Below, piece by piece: positions 40,320 to 48,295 of a stretch of DNA of 64,000 bases (position 1 is the first letter of the stretch; each line of letters opens with the position of its first letter). The stretch is taken from assembly GCA_017617475.1 (NCBI GenBank), contig JAFZWC010000056.1:1-64000 (forward strand). Direction: 5' to 3'. The translations under genes were made by a program, and so were the position numbers. Source of the DNA: Bacteroidales bacterium. GTDB lineage: Bacteria > Bacteroidota > Bacteroidia > Bacteroidales > UBA932. The notes under the pieces are model-generated. The model was not told the DNA's origin. It ran no database searches and was given only the letters and a program-made list of their open reading frames with translations.

Positions 40320-41874
40320 AGAAGAGCATGTCGGCAGGAAGGTTCTCCACCTCGATGCCAGGGCCCACAAGGCCCACCATCACATCGTCTCCGCCGTAGT
40401 TCTCCCAGAACTGGACTTCCATGCGGTGATAGCCGGCCGCCAGTTGCAGCCACACCTCGCGGTAACCGCCGCCGTTCTGATCGATATCTATGAATTGCTG
40501 ACCGTCCAGCCAGAGCTTGGAACCGTCGTCGCTGCACAGGGAAACCATGTACAGGCCATCCTTCTCAATCTTGACCAGGCCTTTGAAAACAATGCCGAAG
40601 TGGTCTTCCGTCTGCTTGATGGCCTTGGTGCCCAGTTCGGAAACAATACCGCTCTTTTTCACGGGAGCGGCCACCACGTCCTGGCAATTCTTGAAATCGC
40701 CCTCGTTGTAGGCATAGCGGATGCCCTTGCCCTTGGGAGTAACCTTCACGGCCTCCAGGGTAGCCTGAGCCACCGGAGGATCGGCCTCTTTGGCATAGGC
40801 GGGATCAAAGGGTTCATACTTGATACCGTTGCTGGGGGTGAAGTCCACGCCCAGCACATCGGCGATGGTAGCGGCCAGCTGCCGGTTGTTAAAGATGCCG
40901 TTGTTCTCGGTCTCGCCCAGCACGGGAACGCCCTTGCCGAAGGTCATGAACCAGGTCTGGTTGGAAGCCTTCACGCTGCTGCCATGACTGCGGTAAGCCG
41001 CCTTGAGGCCGCGACCGTGGTCGTTGAGCAGCATATAAGTGGTCTTTCCCTTGTAGAACGGATCGCTCTCGCAGTACTCCACAATACGGCGGATATAGAG
41101 GTCCGTCCAGTGGGCCGAATCCAGATACTTGGTATAGTCGCCTTCGTGGCCGTATTCATCGGTGTCGCCGAAACCTACGTAGAACACCTTGGGATGGTCT
41201 TTCTTAAGGGTTTCCATGGCCATGGCGTAGGTGATGCAGTCCATGCGTTCGCTCTGTCCGAAGCCATTGGCTTCCAGACCGGCGTCCATGTCCTGGATCA
41301 TACGGGCCACGTCGCTGTCCGTATAGGAGGGCTCATGTCCGGCGCTGCCGGGGAAACCGCCGCGGTCGTTGTTGACGGCAAAACGGATGCTCTCCCAGGA
41401 GGCATACATCATCACCTTTCCCTTGTAGCGAGGGTCCTGATTCACCACTTCCAGCACGCTCACGTTGGGATTCGGAACGGGATCATTGGAATGGACGCGC
41501 TCGTCGTCGGCCCAGCCGCAGAACATTTCGCTGTAGCCCGGATAGGAGTACCACATCCGGTTGGCCACTTCCATCTTGCTGTTCTTGTTACGGTTGCCCA
41601 GCATATAGCCGTGCTCCGGCACGTAGCTCCAGAGGAAGGGCAGGAGGGTCGCACGTCGCTCCTCCGGCGTGTCTCTCCAATACTTCGCCTTGAAGGCGTC
41701 CATATCCTTGACAAAGCGGTTTTCGTCCAGAACGGCCTTATCGGCACCTCCGTACACTTCCTGCCAGCGCAATCCGTCGTAAGTAATGATGACCAGGCGG
41801 GGGTCGTTGTCCCCCTTGTTGCAGGATACCAGCGCCGCCAGCGCCAGAGCTCCCAACAGAATAATTCTCTTCAT
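40312..41874 (-). CDS. Alkaline-phosphatase-superfamily hydrolase with C-terminal PA14 domain, lipoprotein
   Basis: A 520-residue lipoprotein (LVSC, Cys18). Residues about 25-385 belong to the alkaline phosphatase/phosphodiesterase superfamily. Metal-binding motifs are Asp33 in IITYDGLRW, DTDEYGHEGD near residue 235 and LNDHGRG near residue 280. The nucleophilic Thr or Ser usually found soon after the first Asp is not obvious. Residues about 395-515 form a PA14 domain (MVSLCSDDGSKLWLDGQQF) like those on the two GH92 enzymes here. It could be a phosphodiesterase, phosphatase or related hydrolase acting on a decorated glycan. The gap to the upstream GH63-like gene is 7 nt. Confidence 0.82.
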   Translation of the reverse strand: MKRIILLGALALAALVSCNKGDNDPRLVIITYDGLRWQEVYGGADKAVLDENRFVKDMDAFKAKYWRDTPEERRATLLPFLWSYVPEHGYMLGNRNKNSKMEVANRMWYSYPGYSEMFCGWADDERVHSNDPVPNPNVSVLEVVNQDPRYKGKVMMYASWESIRFAVNNDRGGFPGSAGHEPSYTDSDVARMIQDMDAGLEANGFGQSERMDCITYAMAMETLKKDHPKVFYVGFGDTDEYGHEGDYTKYLDSAHWTDLYIRRIVEYCESDPFYKGKTTYMLLNDHGRGLKAAYRSHGSSVKASNQTWFMTFGKGVPVLGETENNGIFNNRQLAATIADVLGVDFTPSNGIKYEPFDPAYAKEADPPVAQATLEAVKVTPKGKGIRYAYNEGDFKNCQDVVAAPVKKSGIVSELGTKAIKQTEDHFGIVFKGLVKIEKDGLYMVSLCSDDGSKLWLDGQQFIDIDQNGGGYREVWLQLAAGYHRMEVQFWENYGGDDVMVGLVGPGIEVENLPADMLFYE

Positions 41875-41881
41875 AGTATGG

Positions 41882-43483
41882 TTAGTATTTGATTTTTCCG
41901 GTTTTCTCTACATGGACGGTGCTGGTTTCCCCTTCGCCCCAGTTGATCACCAGGTCAAAGGGAACGTTGGTGGTAACCGTCACCACAGGTTTCTCGGAGG
42001 CCGATTTGCGGGCGGCCACCTTCAGGCTCACCACGCCTTCGGGGCCGAAGGGATAGCGGTCAATGCCGTGGGCTTCCAACTGGCGGACATCCCACTCAAT
42101 CTTGTTCTCCGAATACTGGCCGCGGATGCCCAGGATGCATTCTATGAACTCGGCAATGGGCGGCAGTCCGGCCCAGCCCACGAAGTCCTTGCGGGCCATG
42201 AAACCGGGCTCTACGCTCTCGGGGGCGTAATACTCCCAGAAGGTGCCGGTATTCTTCCACACCTGGAACACGTTGCCGAAGTGGTTGTCGGCAATCTCAC
42301 GGGAGAGGTCCTTATAGCCTTTGCGCCACAGGCCGTCAATCACCATGTAGTTGGTGCCCGGCCAGATACCGCCCTGCCAGTAGCGGCCCAGGGGGTTGTA
42401 CTTCTTGTGGTCTGCGCTCAGGGAAGGCACGCGGTGAGTACGGGCAAATTCGGTGGTATCGCTCAGGTGCTCCACCAGCACGTCCATCCGTTCCTTGTCC
42501 AGAACATCTGTCTGGAGGGCCCAGAAGGCCGATATGCCCTTGGTGGCATTGCGGGAGCCGTCGGCATACACATCGTACAGGAAGCCGGTCTCGGGGTCCC
42601 ACATATTGTCGTTGATCCAGCGCTTGAGGAACTTCATCTCGTCTTCCATCTCCTCAATCTCCTGCCAGCGCTCCGTATAGAAGCCTATCTGCATGAGGCA
42701 GTCGTTCACCAGATACTGCTGGAGGTTGGTGTCCAGCCAGCTCATGAGGCCGTTAGAGAAAATCTGGTTGTAGCCTTCCGGCACGCGCGGCATGTTGTCC
42801 ATGCCGGTGCCCCAGCCGCTGCTCCAGTAAGTCCCGTTGGGCCAGGTGCGGTTCAGCTTCCACCACTGGGCATAGGCCACAAGGGCCGGGAATACCCGGT
42901 GCAGGCGGTCGATATCGCCAAACTGCTCGTAATAAAGCAGTTCGGCCCAGGGAAGGAGGTTGGGGCCGGTGCTTACGGGGTCGTACCTCTCGAAGCAGTC
43001 CGAGCCGTCGGCGCGGATTTCGCGGCAAATAAAGCCGTCCTGGTGCTGCTTGGCATAGAAGTTATCCAGCGTTTTCTGGAAGGGGAAGAAACGGTATCCG
43101 TAGCGGGCGAAGAGCATCATGAAGCTATCGTCCCACATGAAGATGTTGCCGTTGTAGGCCACGTCCAGGTAGGGGCTCACGAAGCCGGAGCCCTCCTGAG
43201 GCTGCCGGATGTTGCCGATGGCTATCTTCCAGGCATGCCAGTACATGTCCACCTCGGCCTGGTGGCCCTCCCAGAAGGGAGCGGGCAGCACCTTGCGGGC
43301 CTGCTCGTAGCTCTTGGGCTCCAGCGTTTCCCGCTTCATGCTGCGGTAAGGGTTCTCGGCCACGAAGATGTTCTTCACGTACGTGTTCTTGTACGGAAGC
43401 TCATAGGGGCCGCTTCGCAGGTCCTGGGCCCATAAACCCGCCGCACACAGCAGCAGAAGGCCGCTTATCAGGGTCTTTCTCAT
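41882..43483 (-). CDS. GH63-like (alpha/alpha)6 glycoside hydrolase, secreted
   Basis: A 533-residue protein with a signal peptide (GLWAQ-DL). The whole mature part is one alpha/alpha toroid of the GH63/trehalase/mannosylglycerate-hydrolase-like type: YNGNIFMWDDSFMMLF, CFERYDPVSTGPNLLPW, GWGTGMDNMPRVP (the family Asp region, near residue 225), YWQGGIWPGTNYMVIDGL and FWEYYAPE (candidate Glu). Such enzymes act on alpha-glucosides or alpha-mannosides and invert the anomeric centre. The ATGA overlap with the upstream GDPD/phosphatase gene indicates coupled translation. Its exact substrate is unknown. Confidence 0.84.
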   Translation of the reverse strand: MRKTLISGLLLLCAAGLWAQDLRSGPYELPYKNTYVKNIFVAENPYRSMKRETLEPKSYEQARKVLPAPFWEGHQAEVDMYWHAWKIAIGNIRQPQEGSGFVSPYLDVAYNGNIFMWDDSFMMLFARYGYRFFPFQKTLDNFYAKQHQDGFICREIRADGSDCFERYDPVSTGPNLLPWAELLYYEQFGDIDRLHRVFPALVAYAQWWKLNRTWPNGTYWSSGWGTGMDNMPRVPEGYNQIFSNGLMSWLDTNLQQYLVNDCLMQIGFYTERWQEIEEMEDEMKFLKRWINDNMWDPETGFLYDVYADGSRNATKGISAFWALQTDVLDKERMDVLVEHLSDTTEFARTHRVPSLSADHKKYNPLGRYWQGGIWPGTNYMVIDGLWRKGYKDLSREIADNHFGNVFQVWKNTGTFWEYYAPESVEPGFMARKDFVGWAGLPPIAEFIECILGIRGQYSENKIEWDVRQLEAHGIDRYPFGPEGVVSLKVAARKSASEKPVVTVTTNVPFDLVINWGEGETSTVHVEKTGKIKY

Positions 43484-45408
43484 TTGGTAACCAGCTTTTT
43501 GATGGTACGGGCAATTTCAACATTCAGATAGGTTCCGGTGAATTCGCGGGAGCCGGGGCCGTAAGCGAACACGGGAACGATAGTGGGCGTGTGGTCATCG
43601 GAATTGAATACCGCCAGCACGTGACCGGTTTCCAGGTCTCCGTCCAGGATGGTGAGGCCGCCGGTCTCGTGATCGGCCGTTACCACCACCAGGGTTTCAC
43701 CGTTGGAGTCGGCGAACTTGAGGGCCTCGGCCACCGCCAGGTCAAAGCTGAATTCCTCGATGATGGAGGCAGGCAGGCAGTCGGAGTGGCCGGCATAGTC
43801 AATCTTGGCGCCTTCCACCATGAGGAAGAAGCCTTTCTTGGAATCCTTGGAGAGCTTCTCGATGGAAGACTTGGTAATCTGGGCCAGGAAGGGCAGGGTT
43901 TCCTCCGTGGCGTAAGCGCCCATGCGGTCGTCCAGGCAGAGAACCTTGCCGGATTCCTTGTGCATGGCCGTGGCGTCCTTGGTGTAGGTGTAACCGTTGG
44001 CCTTTATGCCGTTAAGCATGTCCAGACCGTCCTGACGGGGCTTTTCCAGATAACCGGTACCGGGGCCGCAGATGAGGTCGATGTCGCTGGTAAGCCAGTA
44101 GCTGGTGAGCTTCTCGGTGCTGTCACGCTCGGAGGAATGGCCGTAGAAAGCGGCGGGGGTGGCATCGGCAATGTCTCCCAGGGAAACTACGCCGGCCGCC
44201 TTGCCCAGGCCCTTGAAATACTCCGTGAGGGCGGGATAAGGTACGGAACCGTCCTTGTTGGAGGAGATGTGGCGGGTCCAGGATATCTCGCCCGTGGCCA
44301 GGGCACTGCCGCCGGAAGCGGAATCACCGATGAAATCGTCGTTGGGATTGAAGTACTGGATGCCTACGCTCTTAAGCTTGAGCATGCTCAGATCCCGGTG
44401 GTTGGCATAGGCCGCGGCCATCACCTGGTTTATTCCCATACCGTCTCCGATGAGGAGGATTACGTTCTTGATCTTCTTCTTGGTGGAGCCGTCGTTCCAA
44501 TAGGTGGGCGTATAAGTGGGAACACTGTGGGTCAGAAGGAGTTTCTCGTTCTGGAAACCGCCGAAGCTACGGGTGGCGGCGTCCAGCTTCTTGGTGCCGG
44601 TAACGCCGGCCTGCACCTTGTGTTCACCCATGATGAAGTTCTTGTTCTGCCAGTCACTGAAGAAGAGCGAAGCCACGGCCGGTTTGTCCGTGTTGATGAT
44701 GTCCACGCCCAGTTTCCAGAAGGTGAAATAGGCCGATGTTCCTTCGGGAGCCTCCCAGAAACGGATGGGCTTGCCCCAGGAATGCACCTTCTCGATGGCT
44801 GCATTCACGGCTTCCAGATCGGCGTCCGTCATCCGGCCCTTGCCGTTCCACTTCTTGGCGAACATGCGGAAGGAATTGCTCACCAGGGCCACGCGTTCCA
44901 GCTGCTCGGGAGTATAGTTCTCGCGGATGTCACCGTCATAACCCACCCAGGCGGGATAATCGCAGAAATGCTCCTTGTCCGGGGTGTTGCCGGTAATGGC
45001 AATCTGAACGCCGTCCGGGCTGCAAAAAACGTCCGGGAATTGCTCCAGGAGCTTGATTACCTCCGTAAGCGTGGGCTCCGTGGCACTCTTGAGCTCCACC
45101 ATGAGCTGCAGGCGGTCGTCGGAGCCGGGCCACATTTTGCCGCCATTGGCATGGAAGGTGCGCACGATGGGGTCTACATACATGCGCAGGAAGCTGTTCT
45201 CGGGCTTCAGGTCTTTCCGGTCATGGCCCACCAGCAGGTCGCCTTCGTGCCAATAGACATCGGCCTCTATGGAACGGCAATGCTGGGAATAAGCCTCCCA
45301 GAAGGGGGCGACACGGTTGTAGTCGTTGTGGGAATGCAGAATCACCGGCTGCTGGGCGGCCAGGGATAACGGCAGAAGCACTGCCAGGCAGATCAGAAGT
45401 CTTTTCAT
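43480..45408 (-). CDS. Glycerophosphodiester-phosphodiesterase-like / alkaline phosphatase fusion
   Basis: A 642-residue secreted protein (signal peptide to about residue 19) made of two phosphoesterase domains. Residues about 20-290 resemble the PLC-like phosphodiesterase/GDPD TIM barrel: His25 and His27 in LHSHNDY, Glu48/Asp50 in SIEADVYW, His62 in LLVGHD. Residues about 315-640 are an alkaline phosphatase: VILLIGDGMGINQVMAAAYAN, nucleophile Ser363 in GDSASGGSALATGE, VEGAKIDYAGH and TADHETGGLTI. A diesterase followed by a monoesterase could liberate inorganic phosphate from a phosphodiester substituent. It overlaps GH92 by 1 nt (TAATG) and the GH63-like gene by 4 nt. Confidence 0.88.
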   Translation of the reverse strand: MKRLLICLAVLLPLSLAAQQPVILHSHNDYNRVAPFWEAYSQHCRSIEADVYWHEGDLLVGHDRKDLKPENSFLRMYVDPIVRTFHANGGKMWPGSDDRLQLMVELKSATEPTLTEVIKLLEQFPDVFCSPDGVQIAITGNTPDKEHFCDYPAWVGYDGDIRENYTPEQLERVALVSNSFRMFAKKWNGKGRMTDADLEAVNAAIEKVHSWGKPIRFWEAPEGTSAYFTFWKLGVDIINTDKPAVASLFFSDWQNKNFIMGEHKVQAGVTGTKKLDAATRSFGGFQNEKLLLTHSVPTYTPTYWNDGSTKKKIKNVILLIGDGMGINQVMAAAYANHRDLSMLKLKSVGIQYFNPNDDFIGDSASGGSALATGEISWTRHISSNKDGSVPYPALTEYFKGLGKAAGVVSLGDIADATPAAFYGHSSERDSTEKLTSYWLTSDIDLICGPGTGYLEKPRQDGLDMLNGIKANGYTYTKDATAMHKESGKVLCLDDRMGAYATEETLPFLAQITKSSIEKLSKDSKKGFFLMVEGAKIDYAGHSDCLPASIIEEFSFDLAVAEALKFADSNGETLVVVTADHETGGLTILDGDLETGHVLAVFNSDDHTPTIVPVFAYGPGSREFTGTYLNVEIARTIKKLVTK

Positions 45409-48200
45409 TATTTGTAGAATAGATTAGCGTTGGGAATGGGGCTGAAGCGGTCGGCACCCGGGGCTTGCCAACCCCAGGCCAGTGCCTGGCCTTCATAGTC
45501 TTCCAGATAGACCAGTTTGTAGGCGTGCAGGCCCTTGCGCAGCGGAATGCGACCCGTGGTGGTAATGGCCGAATGGGAACCGTCGTTGTTTACCACCAGC
45601 TTACCATCCACTTCCAGGATGGCACCGTCATCGCTCAGGAGCGAGAAACTCCAGATGCCCTCTTCAGGGATATCGATATAGCCGGTAAAGATAAAGCCGA
45701 AGTGGTCTTCGTCGGGAGCGCCCTCGATGGAAGGGGCCTCCATGACACCGCTCATCACCATCGGGCTCTTTTTCACGTCGGCCGCCCAGGCAAACTCACC
45801 CAGGTGATAGGTGTAGCGGCAGCCGGGCTTAAGGCCGGGGACCTGCGCGGCGGGAGAGAATTCAGCCTTGGTGGCCACGACCTTGGCCTCGGGAGAAGGC
45901 ATCATGCCCTCTTTGTAGGCGCGGGCGCGGATGGTGGCCGATTTAAGCAGGGAGAAAGGCCCCACGTACTCCGGGCTGGCCTCGGTGGGTTCGCTGCCGT
46001 CCAGCGTATAATGGATGGTGGCACCCTCGGTGCGGCAGCCCATGGTAATCTCCACTCCGTTCTGGAACAGGGACAGGCCGCCTGGCAGGCTGGGCGTGGA
46101 AACGATGGGGTCCTTGCTCAGGGAATACGGGGCCTCCAGGGCGTCACGGCTGTGGTCGGGTTCCTTGGAAAGCTTGAACGCCAGGGTACCGCCGGCCATG
46201 ATTTCCTCATAGGTCACATAGTTGCGCTCCAGGGGCTGGCCGTTCAGGGTTACATCGGCAATATACATCCATTCGGGATGGTCGGCCGTGATGGTGAAGG
46301 TGTTTCCATTGCCCAGATTCAGCGTGGCCTTTTTGTACATGGGAGCCGCCAGGATGTATTCTCCGCTGGCGGGACAGGCGGGATAGATGCCCAGGGAGGA
46401 GAGGACGTACCAGGCGCTCATCTGGCCGCAGTCCTCGTTGCCGCACACGCCTTCCGGGGTGGTGTCGTACATTTCGGTAAGGAGTTCGCGCACCACTTTC
46501 TGGCTCTTGGACGGAGCGCCCAGCCAGTTGTAGATCCAGGCCATGTGATGGCTGGGTTCATTGCCGTGGGCATACTGGCCCTTGAGGCCGGTAATGTCGG
46601 AAACATGGACCTTCTCGCTGCGGTCCTCAAAGGTAAAGAGGGAATCCAGGGCCGCCAGCATGGGCTCTTTGCCGCCCATCAGGTCCGTATGGCCGGAAAC
46701 ATCCTGGGGCACGAAGAAACGGGCCTGCCAGGGAATGGCCTCGGTGTAATCGCGGGTAGAGGCAATAGGGTCGAAGGGCTCCACCCAGTTGCCCGTGTCT
46801 TCCCTGCCGCGCATGAAGCCGGTGGAAGGGTCGAAGACATTCTGGTAGCGGCGGGCGCGGGCGTCATATTCGGCTGCGATATCGGCCTTGCCCAGGCTCT
46901 CTGCCATACGGGCTATGCACCAGTCGTCGTAGGCCATTTCCAACGTCTGGGACACGGACTGGCGCATGAGATTCGAAGGGATATAGTCGTACTGGTTGTA
47001 CAAGTCGGAGGTAATACCCTTGTTCTTGTTGGAAGACACCACCATGGCCTCCAGCGCCGCCTCGCCGTCAAAACCGCGGATGCCGTGCAGCCAGGCGTCG
47101 GCAATGACGGGAATGCTGTGGTAGCCAATCATGCAGCCCGTTTCCCCGTGCCCCAGGGGCCAGATGGGCAATTCTCCCCACTGGCCGTACATTTCCAGCA
47201 TGCTGTTAATCATATCGTTCACCAGCGTGGGGTTGATGAGGGTCTGCAGCGGATTCCAGCTGCGGAAGGTATCCCACAGGGAAAGGGTGGAGTAGATGGG
47301 GGCCTCCCCTGCGTCGGCAATATTGTTGGGCGTGACGGAGGTGTGGTACAGGCAGGTATAGAACTGCTCTACGGGGCCGCCTTCCACGGTGATGCTGCCC
47401 AGGGCCCTGGTCCAGGCCTCGGTGGCCTCTGCCAGAACGTCGTCAAAACCCTTGCCGTCGGTTTCCTCGAAAAGATTGTCCAAGGGGTTTCCACCCATGG
47501 AAATGGCAGCCCGGATGGTGAGTTCCTTCACGTCCTCGGGGAACTTGAGAAGAAGCTTTCCGGGAGCAATTTCTTCCGCTTCGAAAGGTTCGGAGAATGC
47601 GGCGGCCAGCCAGCATTCGCGGTTCTCTACCCAACCGTCCACCTTCTTGTGGGCGAGGACGATGTTCAGATCGTCATCCACTTCCAGCGACGCCTCTTTC
47701 ACATTTGCCCCTTCGCCAATGTTATGACAGGCGTCAATGAGCACCTGACGCTCCCCTGCTCCGGTGAAGGTGTAGCGGTGAATACCCACGCGGGGGCTTG
47801 CGGTAAGTTCCACGGTAATGCCGGGGGTTACCACCTTGTAGTAACCGGGCCGGGCCGATTCCTTCTTATGATCCAGCGGCAGAGGTTTCACACCACCCAC
47901 GCCGGGGGTAATGAGGAAGTCACCCAGGTCGGCGCAGCCGGTACCGCTGAGGTGCGTGTGGCTGAAGCCCAGGATGGCCGAATCGGAATAATGGTAGCCC
48001 GAGCATCCGTCCCACCCGTAGGTGCGGGTATCGGGGCTCAGCTGCACCAGGCCGAAGGGCGTGGTGGCGCCAGGATAAGTATGACCGTGAAAGCCCGTTC
48101 CGTTGAACACATGTACGGAATCAATGGGCGATTTGGGCGCTTGCGAGCAGGCTACGGAAACAGCCGCCAGAAGCAAGATAATCAGATGGTTACCTTTCAT
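45408..48200 (-). CDS. GH92 alpha-mannosidase with chitobiase-C-like and PA14 domains
   Basis: A 930-residue lipoprotein (VSVAC, Cys18). The GH92 core (about 20-715) shows VHVFNGTGFHGHTYPGATTP, GFSHTHLSGTGCADLGD, GHGETGCMIGYHS, GNEPSHHMAWIYNW and GNEDCGQMSAWYV. A chitobiase-C-like domain (about 725-780, IHYTLDGSEPTEASP) and a PA14 domain (about 785-928, FSLLSDDGAILEVDGKLVV) follow. It is a paralogue of the 12003 gene. It is the first gene behind the internal consensus promoter at 48249-48279 and has an AAAGGAG Shine-Dalgarno tract 12 nt before its ATG, strong for this phylum. Release of alpha-mannose is expected; the linkage is not determined. Confidence 0.93.
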   Translation of the reverse strand: MKGNHLIILLLAAVSVACSQAPKSPIDSVHVFNGTGFHGHTYPGATTPFGLVQLSPDTRTYGWDGCSGYHYSDSAILGFSHTHLSGTGCADLGDFLITPGVGGVKPLPLDHKKESARPGYYKVVTPGITVELTASPRVGIHRYTFTGAGERQVLIDACHNIGEGANVKEASLEVDDDLNIVLAHKKVDGWVENRECWLAAAFSEPFEAEEIAPGKLLLKFPEDVKELTIRAAISMGGNPLDNLFEETDGKGFDDVLAEATEAWTRALGSITVEGGPVEQFYTCLYHTSVTPNNIADAGEAPIYSTLSLWDTFRSWNPLQTLINPTLVNDMINSMLEMYGQWGELPIWPLGHGETGCMIGYHSIPVIADAWLHGIRGFDGEAALEAMVVSSNKNKGITSDLYNQYDYIPSNLMRQSVSQTLEMAYDDWCIARMAESLGKADIAAEYDARARRYQNVFDPSTGFMRGREDTGNWVEPFDPIASTRDYTEAIPWQARFFVPQDVSGHTDLMGGKEPMLAALDSLFTFEDRSEKVHVSDITGLKGQYAHGNEPSHHMAWIYNWLGAPSKSQKVVRELLTEMYDTTPEGVCGNEDCGQMSAWYVLSSLGIYPACPASGEYILAAPMYKKATLNLGNGNTFTITADHPEWMYIADVTLNGQPLERNYVTYEEIMAGGTLAFKLSKEPDHSRDALEAPYSLSKDPIVSTPSLPGGLSLFQNGVEITMGCRTEGATIHYTLDGSEPTEASPEYVGPFSLLKSATIRARAYKEGMMPSPEAKVVATKAEFSPAAQVPGLKPGCRYTYHLGEFAWAADVKKSPMVMSGVMEAPSIEGAPDEDHFGFIFTGYIDIPEEGIWSFSLLSDDGAILEVDGKLVVNNDGSHSAITTTGRIPLRKGLHAYKLVYLEDYEGQALAWGWQAPGADRFSPIPNANLFYK

Positions 48201-48212
48201 TTTCTAGAAAAA

Positions 48213-48219
48213 CTCCTTT
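48213..48219 (-). promoter_or_regulatory. Shine-Dalgarno site of the GH92 gene
   Basis: AAAGGAG on the - strand ends 12 nt before the GH92 ATG at 48200. Strong Shine-Dalgarno sites are uncommon in Bacteroidota. This one is part of the inverted repeat and would be paired in transcripts reading through from GH106, but free in transcripts started at the internal promoter. Confidence 0.5.
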
Positions 48220-48248
48220 AAACAATGGCGAATAGTAGTGTTAGTCTA

Positions 48249-48279
48249 CAAATTTAACAAAACACCCGCAAAATTCAAA
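48249..48279 (-). promoter_or_regulatory. Consensus Bacteroidota promoter for the GH92-led gene group
   Basis: TTTG (48276-48279) and TAAATTTG (48249-48256) on the - strand are separated by 19 nt, matching the -33/-7 consensus in sequence and spacing. Transcription should start near 48242, about 40 nt before the GH92 ATG. This splits the long leftward run, giving the mannosidase/phosphatase/GH27 group its own start. Confidence 0.7.
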
Positions 48280-48295
48280 GGAGTTTTTCACATTG

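Larger units (their letters stand above)
48207..48289. repeat. 13-bp perfect inverted repeat bracketing a promoter
   Basis: Arms 48207-48219 (GAAAAACTCCTTT) and 48277-48289 (AAAGGAGTTTTTC) are perfect complements separated by 57 nt that contain the -7 box and overlap the -33 box of the GH92 promoter. The left arm supplies the GH92 Shine-Dalgarno tract. A short additional pair ACAATG/CATTGT lies at 48222-48227 and 48291-48296. It could be an invertible promoter segment, an operator, or an RNA hairpin in read-through transcripts. Confidence 0.75.

Noticed and set aside
45465..48221. A + strand open frame of over 900 codons opposite the GH92 gene
   Set aside because: It is an antisense shadow of a GH92 with complete family motifs, and has no signal sequence or domain of its own.
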